Part shown: positions 33,304-45,000 of the stretch, one piece after another
How positions within the stretch are numbered: the first letter of the stretch is position 1
How the letters are laid out: each line of letters begins with the position of its first letter
Source of the DNA: Castanea sativa
Lineage: Eukaryota; Streptophyta; Magnoliopsida; Fagales; Fagaceae
Length of the DNA: 64,000 nt
Assembly: GCF_040712315.1 (NCBI RefSeq)
Contig: NC_134015.1
Span: 54,475,464-54,539,463, forward strand
Reading direction: 5' to 3'
Notes under the pieces: model-generated
The model's database searches: none
Told to the model about the DNA's origin: nothing
What the model saw: the letters and a program-made list of their open reading frames with translations, nothing else
Position numbers and translations under genes: made by a program

Positions 33304-33798
33304 ATGGAGCTCAAATGGTCAATATTGATCAAGCTTCTGATAGTGCAATATCTATCAGTTCTTTGTGTTTCCCAGGATTTTGATTTCTTTTACTTTGTTC
33401 AACAGGTTAGTCTGGTGTTGCTCTTACTTTAACACATGCAGTTTTCTTCAACGTAACAAGTTCGTTTCCCTCTTTTTTCTTTTGGTTTTGAAAATTTTTT
33501 GTTGACACAGTGGCCAGGAGCATACTGTGACACAAAGCACACATGTTGCTACCCTAAGACTGGGAAGCCTGCAGCAGATTTTGGCATTCATGGACTCTGG
33601 CCTAATTACAAGGATGGATCATACCCGTCAAACTGTGATCCAGACAGTGTCTTTGATAAATCTCAGGTATATTACTTTCATTTTTTACTGTGATCTGATC
33701 TCTTACAAATGAAAAAAAATGGTTGAAGTTTAATTCAAATTAATTACCGTTAACATGTATCATTTTTCATTTTATTTTATTGTACTTTTGATTCTCTC

Positions 33799-33834
<36 letters not shown>

Positions 33835-34448
33835 TTTTTTTTTCTTAAGTACCTTTAAAATATGAGTGAGACCCTTAGTTTTTAGGGTTAATTAAGCATG
33901 TCAAAAAGTAGCTGAAAGGTACGGATATATCTAGATCTCGATCAAATATCCAATATTTGAAAATTTTCATTCATCGATGAAAGAGAAAAAATAAATCTGG
34001 ATGAGACATTTGAAAGAGATAAAATAAATCTGGATGAGACATTTTATCTTATAGATAAATGTCCAAATCTAAGTACAATGACATTTTTTTATTATAATGC
34101 TCGGTAATATATATAAGATGAAAGTTTTATATATTCTTTATATATTACTTTACTCCAATCTTCATAAAGTTGGGCAAATCCCATTAGTTTGCTTTGTGAC
34201 CATCATAGGCAGGACCACACCGTTCCCTTATAAGTTATATTGTCACGTACCAAATGGCAATAACCCAACTGAGCTACCAAGTAAAAGTTTGATTGGGTGT
34301 CCCTATTAGCTTTTTGTATCGTCCATATATATTTTCTATTTATATCCAAAGGTAAATTTTTATAATTTATTTGACATTCTCCATGGTCCATTTTGAGCAA
34401 TTCTGATTGTAAAAATATAATACATGATTAGATAACAGAAAAATGGTA

Positions 34449-34506
<58 letters not shown>

Positions 34507-34917
34507 CAAATTAAATCTATCCTGCTTCAGGAGATGGTGCAAGATTAGGGATATGTACATGAGGGTCGAGCTAGATTGGGTTTAGAGTCTTTTTGAACCC
34601 AACCCAACCCAACCCAACCCCTCAAGTTGAAAGTTTTCTAACCCAACCTAGCTAACTCACGGTTATTCTAAAAGTCAACATAACTCAAGACGTGTGAATC
34701 AATTTAACCGTTCTGTCAGAGTTACTTTATCAATTTTAATAAAAAAAATAAAGGTCTTCATTCAACTATTTAAACTCATTATTTTGTAGATGATTAGAGT
34801 TTACATAATTTGGTTTAATATTATTTCATCAAAACCAAAGCTCAAACATCAAAATAAATCAAATTAACAAATGTAAACTAAATCCCAAATTTCAAAATAA
34901 ATCAGAGTCCAACGAAG

Positions 34918-34986
<69 letters not shown>

Positions 34987-35920
34987 CTATTAACAACATA
35001 TGTTAGGTTGGATTAGTCAAGTTGAATTTTTTTTTTTGGATATATTTTATAAATAAATTAGATTAAATAAATAAAACCAATTCAACTCAACCTATCAACC
35101 CACTAAAAAGCAATATCAAAAATCGAATTGGATTAGTTTGGGTATAGTTAAATTGGGTTGGTGGGTTGAATGTACATTCTTAAGCAAAACCTGTAGTGAC
35201 TAAAATGCGTAATCATCCCCTCCCCAAGATTATGAATAAAGCTAATTAATGTCACATGGAAGCCAATTTTCTTATCACTTTCAAGAACCCACATGAAATA
35301 CATTTTCATACCAAAACCATTAGTAACAAAGAAATCGTTACAAACTGGCATGGAACTTGAACACCCCTCCACTGGCACATTTTGCCTCAAGTGTAATTTA
35401 TGAGGTATTGTTTATTTTGTCTAGTCACGAGTTTAACACAATTCTTAACTTTCTATATATTGTTTTTCACGTTTTCTTGATATAATGTCTGATGCAGCTC
35501 TCAGAAATCATGAGCAGTCTGCAAAAGGATTGGCCATCACTTAGCTGCCCAAGTAGCAATGGCTATAGGTTCTGGTCACATGAATGGGAAAAGCATGGGA
35601 CTTGCTCAGAGTCTGAACTTGACCAGCGTGAGTACTTTGAAGCAGCTCTCAAACTGAAGGAGAAAGTAAACCTCTTACAAATCCTTAAGAAAGCAGAAAT
35701 TGTACCAGATGATGGATTTTACAGCATAGAAAGCGTTGTAGAAGCCATAAAAGAGGCAGTTGGTTTCACCCCTGGGATAGAGTGCAATAAGGATTCAGCT
35801 GGTCACAGCCAAATTTACCAAATTTTCTTGTGTGTGGACACTTCTGGAACTGAAATCATTGAGTGCCCTGTCCTTCCAAAGGGCAGATGTGCTTCAAATG
35901 TCCAGTTTGCTAAGTTCTAG
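33304..35920 (+). CDS. S-like ribonuclease T2 (extracellular RNase, class I)
   Basis: Endoribonuclease that cleaves RNA through 2',3'-cyclic phosphates. Three exons, all with GT-AG borders: 33304-33405, 33511-33666 and 35498-35920, giving 226 aa, normal for the family. Residues 1 to about 23 form a signal peptide (hydrophobic ILIKLLIVQYLSVLCVS), so the protein should be secreted or vacuolar. Active-site block I is FGIHGLWPNY with His61; block II is HEWEKHGTC with His114, Glu115 and His119. Multiple cysteines match disulfide positions. No ER-retention signal or transmembrane segment at the C-terminus (QFAKF). The intact catalytic residues and ordinary length suggest an active enzyme. Members such as Arabidopsis RNS1 and tomato RNase LE respond to phosphate starvation or wounding; whether this one does is not visible here. 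It is an S-like RNase rather than a self-incompatibility S-RNase, judged from its resemblance to RNase LE. Intron 2 (1.83 kb) holds an inverted-repeat element. Confidence 0.9.
34547..35180. mobile_element. Inverted-ended repeat inside RNase intron 2
   Basis: The left end TTAGGGATATGTACATGAGG is matched inverted at the right (TTAAGAATGTACATTCAACC on the minus strand). The subterminal parts are rich in CAACCCAACC / GGGTTGG, and a long (AT)n tract lies at 34920-34984. The structure suits a non-autonomous DNA element, but I could not fix a target duplication. A second (AT)n run precedes it (34457-34503). Confidence 0.45.
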
Positions 35921-36326
35921 AGATCAGAACTAGAGATTGTGGTCAATGAGAAGGTATTATGTGCAGCCGATATATGCATCATCTCTCTCCCAACATGTAA
36001 GTTCCAAAATTTTAAGTTGTCCACATGATGTCAAAGAAATCATGCATATGGTAAATGTATGAGATAATTATTGTTGGCTAAAGTTATCTGAGGAATAGTT
36101 CTCCTCAAAATATTTACTTAGTATCATTTCTGTTTAATTGAAAAGAACTTGACGACCAGGTTACTTTCTGTAATAAATTAATTTCCACATAATTCTTTCC
36201 GCCAATATTGTCACTCTAAGATTACTTTCTATAATAAATTAATTTGCACATAATTAATTTATGTGGAAAAGAAGTTGACGATCCCAATCTTTATGTAATA
36301 AATTAATTTCCACATATTTCTCTCTG

Positions 36327-36709
36327 CCAATATTGTCACTCTATGATTAAGATCCTCATGTTTGAGAGATGAAACATGCAATAAATTATTGATTAGTTAA
36401 GATTCTAGAAGCAATTTTCTCACATTCAGTGATTCAAGTTAGAAATTAAATCAAGAATAATGCTACAGCTACACAAGAGCGGCTCTACATAAAGTCTAGT
36501 GTGGTCACAGAACCACCCTACCAATATTGTCACTCTATGATTAAGATCCTAATGTTTGAGAGATGAAACGTGTAATAAATTATTGATTAGTCAAGATTCT
36601 CGAAGCAATTTTCTCACATTAGAGTTAGAAATTAAAACAAAAGTAATGCTACAACTAAACAAGGGCAGCTCTACATAGGGTCTAGTATGGTCACAGGACT
36701 ACCCTAACT
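36327..36709. repeat. 194-bp tandem duplication downstream of the RNase gene
   Basis: Two copies starting CCAATATTGTCACTCTATGA at 36327 and 36521 and ending near TGGTCACAG. A shorter, more diverged part of the unit occurs at about 36207. The copies differ by scattered substitutions and a small deletion. Confidence 0.8.
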
Positions 36710-36816
36710 TGGAAAAAAAAAATTATGTATAAATTTTAAAAATTTATGATTTTTTTATCCTTAAAAAAACTTTGGGAACACCTTAAATATTTTTAAGCCC
36801 AAAATAATTAATCTTT

Positions 36817-37218
36817 AGACAAAATTTGGCAACAAGCTTGGTTGTAGACTGAGATTGCAACTCCATACAATATATTTTTTTTATTAGATGTGAATTTTAA
36901 CAAATCCAACATTTAATTACATTTTCTTCTTATGTTCTCCATTCGTACAAAATTTCAAAAAGATTAAAGATTAATAATTATGTCATCAATCAAATGTTTA
37001 AATTTTGAGTTTTTTTAATCTAAAATTATACATAAAAATATGCTTATGGATCAAATAGTAAATAATATCCAATTGGCATTAAATTTGGCATGTGTTTTAA
37101 GAACATATTGAGCATGCAATTCAACGGTTAAATTTTCAAAATATTTAGCAATGTTAATTTGTATAGTGAGAGTTGTAGCCTTAGGCTACAACTAAGTTTG
37201 TAGCCAAACTCTGTCCTT
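36817..37218. mobile_element. MITE-like element, copy 1
   Basis: Left end AGACAAAATTTGGCAACAAG, right end read inverted AGGACAGAGTTTGGCTACAA; the arms continue with CTTGGTTGTAG / CTTAGTTGTAG. The interior contains TATGTCATCAATCAAATGTT, which recurs at 40471 in copy 2. Non-coding, about 400 bp. Confidence 0.65.
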
Positions 37219-37539
37219 AAACTTTGGTCCTCTTAACAATATATTAGGGTCTTTACATATAAAAAGAAAAAGTCCAAGAAATTTTTTTTTTAACTAAACT
37301 CTTGAAGATATGTAGCTTGCAACATTGATTATAAGTTTTTTTTTTTTTTTAGAAGATTGATAATGAGACTATCATGTAAAGATTTTAAAATATGAAAATT
37401 CATAGAAGGAAATTGTAAGATTTTATGTGTGTGCATGTGTGTGTGTGGGATTTTTTTTTTTTTTGTCAATATATGAAGTTCTTTTTTAATTAGATGTTTG
37501 TATAAATTAAGTTTCTTAATGACCACCCTCAAAAAAATT

Positions 37540-37729
37540 CTTAGAGCTACCACTGCAGCCACAAATTATTTTACCACATTTTATAAACTGTTGATGTATC
37601 CAACTTTTTATTGGTTTTTATCTAAGTCACCATTAACATTACTTTTTTCATTTACTGATAAACACTCACCACATTAGTAGTTTGTAATAATTTTTGTAAA
37701 AAAGTTTGTATCTCTAGCGTTACTCTTAA
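37540..37729. mobile_element. MITE, uninterrupted copy of the family also at 44879
   Basis: About 190 bp with related inverted ends (AGCCACAAATTATTTTA against GATACAAACTTTTTTAC read on the minus strand). The same family at 44879-46865 is interrupted by a larger transposon; this copy has ACTGATAAACACTCACC at the corresponding point. Confidence 0.7.
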
Positions 37730-37870
37730 AACAATTTATGTTTGTAAAAAGGCAAAGTTGTGTAATTAATTCAAATAACCAATGCTCAAAAAAGAATTTC
37801 GAATAACCATTAATATTTTAGGCTTATAATAAATTTAAGAACCGTGCAATACTAAAGTTTTAAGCTCTAG

Positions 37871-38023
37871 AAGTCTTATAAAAAAAAAAACTCTTGGGAT
37901 CTTACAAGGTTACAACTAAATGACATTTCTTGTTTCTCTCCAAGTGGAAAATCTGGATTCAAATCCTCCCTCCCTCTCACTTATTATGTTTTTAATTTTG
38001 AATAAAAAAAAAAGAAGAAAATG
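37871..38023 (+). mobile_element. SINE-like retroposon with 12-bp target duplication
   Basis: 153 bp flanked by TTTAAGCTCTAG on both sides (37859-37870 and 38024-38035). It has a Pol III B-box-like GGATTCAAATCC (37955-37966) and an A-rich 3' tail. This fits a tRNA-derived SINE on the plus strand, though I see no clear A box and the 5' part is A-rich. Confidence 0.55.
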
Positions 38024-38035
38024 TTTAAGCTCTAG

Positions 38036-39289
38036 GATGCCAATGCCCAAGAAAATGAATTCATGAATCTATATATGTTCTAGCTTCTTGGGGTGAATAA
38101 GAAGATTATGCCTACACTCTACACTATTTTTAGGCCTATCTGTGGCTGGTAAGAATGTTGTATTTTAGAACATCAGCAGTTAGAACTGAGTTTTTTAAGA
38201 TGTTCGAGTCTAAAATTCACCCTAATGGGTCATTCGTTGGCCGCTTCTATTGTTTTTTTTTTTTTTCTTAAACAGTAAAATAATGTAAGGAGTGAGAAGA
38301 GTAGAAAATAATTCGAAAATACATTCTTTAGTGAAAATGATTAAGCTTTAAAGTATTTAGCAATAAATTAATGTTTAGTAAATATAAATGTATCCAATAG
38401 AATGGGAGAGAAAATTATCTTGGTGATCATATCGACAAAGAAATATCCCATTTTTCTCTTTGCCAAAAATAAAAATTTTACTCTATTGAATATTATACCA
38501 GTGATGATTTTTTTTTTTTTTTTTTGGGAAATCATATCAGTGATTTATTTCTGATGCTCCGTACCAAATAAATATTCGTGCCCATGTAAGATTAATGTGA
38601 AGCCCAAAATTCTCATAAGCAAGATATGTGATGCAGTAATGGTTACAACTTACAAGTGCTCTTTATTCATGCCATATCAATGTGATAACAGAGAGAGGGT
38701 GAGAGGAAACTAATCATAATTAATAACTTACACTAATGAATGAATAATGAGAGACGATAGGAATTCATAACTTTCTTGTACCACAAACTATGCCACAATT
38801 TTTACTACAAATATTTGTATGTGTAATTGTGATTAGTGGAGAAAAAATTGTGGATTTATATGAGAGTGATTGACAGCTTGTTATAATCTACTATGTAAGA
38901 TAGTTATGGTAAAAGTTATAGTTTTATTTGTAATACTAGAACTACTCAGGAATTAGATGAAGAGCAAGAATAAAAAAAGGGCATTTCGTTTGTGCTGCTA
39001 AATGAGGGAAGACTCAATGTTGGACTTGCTGATGATAAAAAATGAAAGTTTTTTATGTGTAAAATTAATTGAAACAGAGAGTTTGGTAGGGATGAGTTAA
39101 TGTTAAAGTTTAATGTTATCTTAGTCATTAGCTTAGGCATTCGTTAATAAAATCCTTATTATATTAGTAGAATTGGAGGCTTTGGACAGTGAAACTCATG
39201 GGAGATCCAGTTGCATTTGTTTTGTGCTAAGTAAGGCAATTTGGTTAAATGGTTCCGAAAGTTCGGATTTGTGTGAAAATACAAGAGCT
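38036..39289. other. Intergenic DNA, nothing recognised
   Basis: Homopolymer runs and short frames. No supported gene or bounded element. Confidence 0.4.
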
Positions 39290-40289
39290 TGTTTAGACTC
39301 CCAATAAAAAACATGGCTCAATTGCTTTTTTTCTAATTTAAACTAAGTGCGGAATAAGAGTAAATGAATGCAAACAACCGATAAAACTACCCTAAGCCAT
39401 ATTCATCCATTATCAACAATAAAAGATAAGTTTAAAGAGTGGGGAAGAAGGATGCAAACACAAAATAATACTGAGACGTGTTATCAAAAAGGAAACCGAA
39501 AAACTCGGCGAAAAACCTTTCCACCGATCTCCAAGTGGTAAATTGATCCACTAGAGAATAAGTTAGAATACACGAATAATAAAAGACCCTCCAGGCCTAG
39601 TCTACCCAATATACTTGAGCCCTTCAAGCTCCTGCTACCAACTAACTTCTCGGAACCTTGTCTTCTCTACCTTTCCCAAATCCCGCAATTCAGCCTGATT
39701 GCATCCACTAATGATTGGCTTCTTCTAATGCTTCCCAGCAACACCAAAACCTCACTTTACACTCAGATTGGGATTGGTAAGTGTTTGGATTATCAACATT
39801 TCAAGAATTTGGATATGAAGAGGTAAAAGTAAAGGAAAATCACAAATAAATGTGTAGATGATTGTGTGTATAACAATCTCTAACTCTCAAGTGTATTTTT
39901 TAGGGTTTTCTCTCTGAAAAGCACTCCTTACAATATGTGAGTAATGGGGGTATATATAGTGTAGGTAAAGACTTGGTAAAACAAAACTTGACAAATTAGC
40001 CAAATAGAATGTTTCACGAGTATTTCGCGGAAAGGCCTTACCCACGAGACACTCGCAAAAACTTTAGGCTATCATGACTCTTCGCATTCTAGTCATGTGC
40101 TCTACACGTGGCTACTTTGCGGGTTAACTTCTTGCGAGCTTCTTGCAAAATTTACTTGTTCTTCAATTTAAGCATGAGTCTTCACACTCTCTCACACTCA
40201 TCCCTTATAATTAAAAAAAATCCACAAAAATACAGAGAAAATGATTGAATAAAATTACAATAAAATGTGGTATGGCATTAAAGCCAACA
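39290..40289 (-). mobile_element. Probable copia-like solo LTR
   Basis: On the minus strand it begins TGTTGGCTTTAATGCC (40289) and ends GAGTCTAAACA (39290). It holds a promoter-like ACTATATATACCCCC followed about 35 bases later by AGAGAGAAAACCCTA, the usual TATA and R-region layout of plant LTRs. No internal sequence adjoins it and I found no matching flanks, so the borders are tentative. Confidence 0.5.
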
Positions 40290-40344
40290 CAAAATAGTTT
40301 TAAATTACAATTTTACATGTTCAATTTGGTTTATTACTATAAAG

Positions 40345-40900
40345 GAAAGGATAAAGTTTAGCTACAACTCCACTTGATATTTTTTTATTGGATGCGAATT
40401 TTGACAAATAAACTATTAGATTACTTTTTTTTTTTCTTAGATCTTTATGCTTGCAATATTTTCAGAAAATTAAAGATCAATAACTATGTCATCAATCAAA
40501 TGTTTAAATTTCAAATTTTTGTAACCTAAATTATGTATATAAAATAAGATTATGAATCAAATAGTAAATAAAATCTTATTAGAATGAAATTTGACATGCT
40601 TGTTAAGAATATAAAGAACATGTAATCCATCTATTAAAATTTTAAAATATGATCATATTTTTTTTAAGTGGAAATGAGATTTTTTATTTATTTATATAAG
40701 ATAAAATTTCTACTCTAGTCTACTTTAAGTGTATATGTGTGTGAAACTCTCTCCTGGAAACTTGAACCCCGGCCCTTACCCCCCACATCCCATTACTTGT
40801 GGAGTAACCACCGCTCCAAGGGTGCACAATGGTAAAATGAGATTGACAACCCTTGTGGTTGTTAAATGTGTGGGTGCAGGACAATGAATATTAATTGTAA
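40345..40900. mobile_element. MITE-like element, copy 2, with a SINE in it
   Basis: Parallels 36840-37180: GTAG/AGCTACAACTCCA, a T-rich block, TATGTCATCAATCAAATGTTTAAATTT, and ATCAAATAGTAAATA in the same order. Its right part is displaced by the SINE at 40682-40834, and I could not identify its end. Confidence 0.5.
40682..40834 (-). mobile_element. tRNA-derived SINE with 10-bp target duplication
   Basis: 153 bp flanked by AAATGAGATT on both sides (40672-40681 and 40835-40844). On the minus strand it has an A-box-like GGTGGTTACTCC (40812-40801), a B box GGTTCAAGTTTCC (40768-40756) at the usual spacing, and an A/T-rich tail next to the left duplication. These features together identify a Pol III-derived retroposon. 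Confidence 0.7.
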
Positions 40901-43113
40901 TTAAGCCAAAATTAAAAGCAGATTTAAAGCCGTGGGCCTAAGCTTTTATATCCAACAAGTGTATGAGTTTTCCTCGTGCACTTACCTTTTTTACACACAT
41001 AACTATCATGGAATAATGGACTTGCAAAAAACCCAAGTCCATTTCCAACCTCATAGAACCCAAATTAATTATGTGAAGAAAAAGTCCTCTCTTTCCCTTT
41101 TAAGTCACAACTTCCACGATTTTCCTTGAATTTAAATATGGGGTTGTTCCATACATTTGGATTTCATCTTTGTGGTTAAATAAGATTCATAGCTAGGCTG
41201 CGTGATATATGTGGCTCAAAAAAGTGTCCTCAACATGTTCAAATTCATCAATGGCCAATGTAAATGTGCCCATTGCTCCACCATGCTCAAGTGCTCAATT
41301 ATGTACTTTGATCGTGCATGATTTGTCCAAGCATATGCATATCCAAGTTACAGGCGCCAGAAGCAAAAGGTTTTCAATATGAGCCCTTATCCAGTGCTCC
41401 TCCATTTTCAATATAGACGTTACATTTTTCTCTATTTTTTATCTGGTAAAAAAATATTATTTTACTTATTGATTATAAATAACTCTATTGGTTAAAATTT
41501 GGAGGCCTTTTTTTTTTTTTTTTTACTTGGGACCTTAGCCCTGAATACACACGTACGTAAAGTTGTGTAAAAAAATTTTAAACTGATTTTGTGACGTGAT
41601 TAAAAAGATTTTACACAGTGCGTGTAACAAAACACTACTCGAGGATAAGTTGAATGAACTTCCTTGGAAATTCATTTAGTTTAATAGTTTAATCATGGTA
41701 ATTCCTCTATCTGTAACCCGCAGGCTGCAACAAATCAATTACTATAATACAATTGCCATACCTTTTTCTTTTTTTCTTTTTTCCTATTTCAGCAGTAATT
41801 TGCTTCTTGGATTTAACATTTTTAAAAAAAAATCTAGGACTATCTTGGGAAGAGAAACAAAAATCAGAAAGAATATTTGTTTTCAACTATCTATTTTTGG
41901 GTCTGTGGAGTGAGGAGTACAAAACAAAACAAACAAGAAGCTAGAGGACATAGGAAAGCAAAGTAGACGATGATAGACATCATAAGAAGCAGGCGCTTTG
42001 GTCATGTAAATCCGGGGTCTCGAAATGCATTCTTGAAGTTAAGTTTGATGATTTTATGTTTAAATATCACGATTTATGTCTCTGTGTATGTGTTCCAGGT
42101 GCGGAAAGTTAAGATTTTTGTGAGAAATGTATACAAGTGTATACAATTCTTAGGGACTAGCTAGGGTTCTTAGGGTTCTTGAAATTTTATTGGACTCTGT
42201 GCATATACAAGTGTATATGGTAATGGTGCATATGTATCTTCTGTGTATACACACTGAGAGTTTGCTTAGCAGAAAGCCTGAAAACGTACATATATCCTTG
42301 AATGCATGTTTATGTTTGATTATGTTAATTTGATCCATATATCCTAATGTATATACATGATTTCATGATTCTTTATTATAGTTTTTTGTCAATAGCATTT
42401 TTTTTTTTTGTGAGGATCCTACTTAATAAACCCTTCTCTAAATTTGTACATACTAATGAAGGTTAATCATTCGATCAAACATGAGATGAGATGATTAACA
42501 CCTTCTCATACTACATGACTCCGAACCTGACTATTTTGGCTATTGCGTAAAAGCATAATAATTTCAAATTGCGTCTTTTATAGATACATAAATTTGCATA
42601 TAAATATAATTAACATCAATAATATAACTTTTTGGTTAGAACTTACACATTAAAGTATAAAATAATAGTTCTAAAAAATATATAATGTATACAAATCAAT
42701 TAATTTTAGATAATTTGAATATAAATTTCACTTTTATATATCTCACTTTTATATATCTTAACATATGCTTTGTAAAATAAGAAAATAATAATAATAATAC
42801 TAAATAAAAATTTCATTTTATTTTTAATTGAAAAAATAGAACATGCCCCAAATTTGCAACCATGAAAAATCATAACCTACTTTATTTTAATTGAAAAACA
42901 TTCATGCATCCCTATATCCATAACATTTTAAATACAAAAATTAATGGATTTGTTTTTGGAAGAGAAAAGACATTTTTACTAAAGTGATTTACTTATACAA
43001 GACAAGCTTGTAACCCCTAGTTTATCAAAAAATAAACTTGTAACCCCTACATACGCAAGGGTGTAATTTTTGTTATAACTACAATTACATACATACCTAC
43101 ATACATATATGTA

Positions 43114-43148
<35 letters not shown>

Positions 43149-43380
43149 GTATGTATGTATATGTTCATGTATGTGTTTGTGTATATATGTGTATGCATAT
43201 GGAACTTTTTATCTATTAAGTAATAGATTGTACTCTTCCATAGTATAATTAGTATTACGTAGAAGTATAATAAATTTGAATTTTTTTTTTCCAATAAGTT
43301 TAGATGCATGATTTGTATATAGATATAATTTATATAAAATTGGTTCTCAAAAAATAAAATAATATAAAATTAAAGTATAG
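40900..43380. other. Intergenic DNA without recognised gene
   Basis: Short frames only. A (TG)n/(TA)n microsatellite lies at about 43113-43160. No conserved protein segment recognised. Confidence 0.4.
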
Positions 43381-44191
43381 TGTGGAGATAAAAGGTCTAG
43401 AAGTATATATTGGGCAATGGGCCTTGTCCAAGGACGCTTAGTGGTCCGAGAACAGATGGACGATAGGGAAGACATAAAAATCGAAGCGGCATGAACAAAC
43501 CATGACTATGTAGGTTTGGGAAGGTAGTCCAAGGAGAAATGTCTCCTTGACTCAGTAAGGCAGAAGTCAGAAGGATTAGTCTGCTCTTAAGGGCAACACT
43601 TCAAAAGTTTCTACTAATAAGGATAAACATCAAGGAAATATAGGACAGAGGAAATCTAAGAAATATCTAAGGAAAAGTTGTCACCACCACATTAAATGCT
43701 CTGCAGCTAACCCTCTGGCCGCATTAATGTGGAGGTGATACTTGAACAGTGGTAAGCAGCCTTGCAGCTACTCCAAAAGACTTCAAGAATGTGCTGATGG
43801 GATAAGGATCAAAGCCAACAGTTTGACCTATACGTGGATGGTGGAGATGAAGAAATGAGGGATATATAATGGAGAAGGAAGCCCCTTACAGGGGGGCTAT
43901 CTGAGATTTGAGAGGAAAAAAAAAAAACAGTGTAGTAACAAGAGTTAGACTTGTAACCAAATTCAAAAGAAATATATATAAAAATCAGTCTCCTCTAATT
44001 GTGCCGAGGACGATTTTCTTTGAGACAAAACTAGTTTATTCTTGTTTTTTTGCCATCTAGGCTCACTATAATCACTATCTAATTCATTAAAACTTAGTTT
44101 TCTAGCCCACTTTCTACAAATTCATTATTTTGGACTCTTTGGGCCTAAATCCTTTTCCTTTTGGGCTTAGGCTCCAAACAGCGTCCTTACA
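43381..44191 (+). mobile_element. Solo LTR related to the gypsy family
   Basis: TGTGGAGATA start and CCTTACA end. Shares GCCGCATTAATG (43729), GAACAGTGGTAAGCAGCC-type sequence and TGTGCCGAGGACGA with the gypsy LTRs. TATATAAT at 43865 is a TATA candidate. The 5-bp flanks (TATAG / GGAAG) do not match, so either the flanks have diverged or the element recombined. Confidence 0.65.
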
Positions 44192-45000
44192 GGAAGGAAA
44201 CTTGACTTGAAATTGGAGGGCATTGAAAATCTTAGGAAAAAAAAAATTGACTACAGTACAATTAGAAGATAATTGTAATGCAATTAGAATTTAACTTGAA
44301 TTCTTGATTGAAATTCCACTTTAATATATTATATGTTATTTTTGGAAATAAATGCTTTAAATACTTATAAAATTAATGAGTTATATAAAATGAAAATGCT
44401 TTGGATATTATATTTAATATTATAAAAAATTAAAAATAATTAATTAAATGAGTATAAATGAAGACCTTGATAAATTTATACCTATTTTAAAAGTTTAATT
44501 AATAAAACAGAGGAGGGTAGGAGATATTTGAAAAATCAAAACTTTCCTCCAAAGGTTTGGATGTAAACTTTGTCGGTCTAAATAATGCAAGTAAATTATT
44601 TCACCTAAGAAGCATACTATAATTTTTACAACTTTTCTATGGATAGACAGCTTATTTCACATTTGTTATTTTCAATTTTTTCATAACTACTTTTATTTTA
44701 TACTACTCACTACATGTTACTTTAACAAGATGTAGACAAGTTGTGTCACCAAAACTATTCTATTTTTTTATGAATGAATGCGGTAGGTTTTTATTTTATT
44801 TTTACATGTGTCTTTATATTGTTGAAGAATGTTTTCAAATTCCCATGGAAAAAAGAAAAGTTCTTTTATTTTTCCTTAAAGAGTAATGCTACTATAGCCA
44901 CAAACTATTTTATAATATTTTTACAAAATGTTGATATGGCCAACCTCTTATTGGTTATTATCTAAACTCATCATTAATATCACTTTTTCATTTACCAATA

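Noticed and set aside
33499..33712. Reading the RNase middle exon as a stand-alone gene
   Set aside because: It is bounded by acceptor and donor sites and joins in phase with exons at 33304 and 35498.
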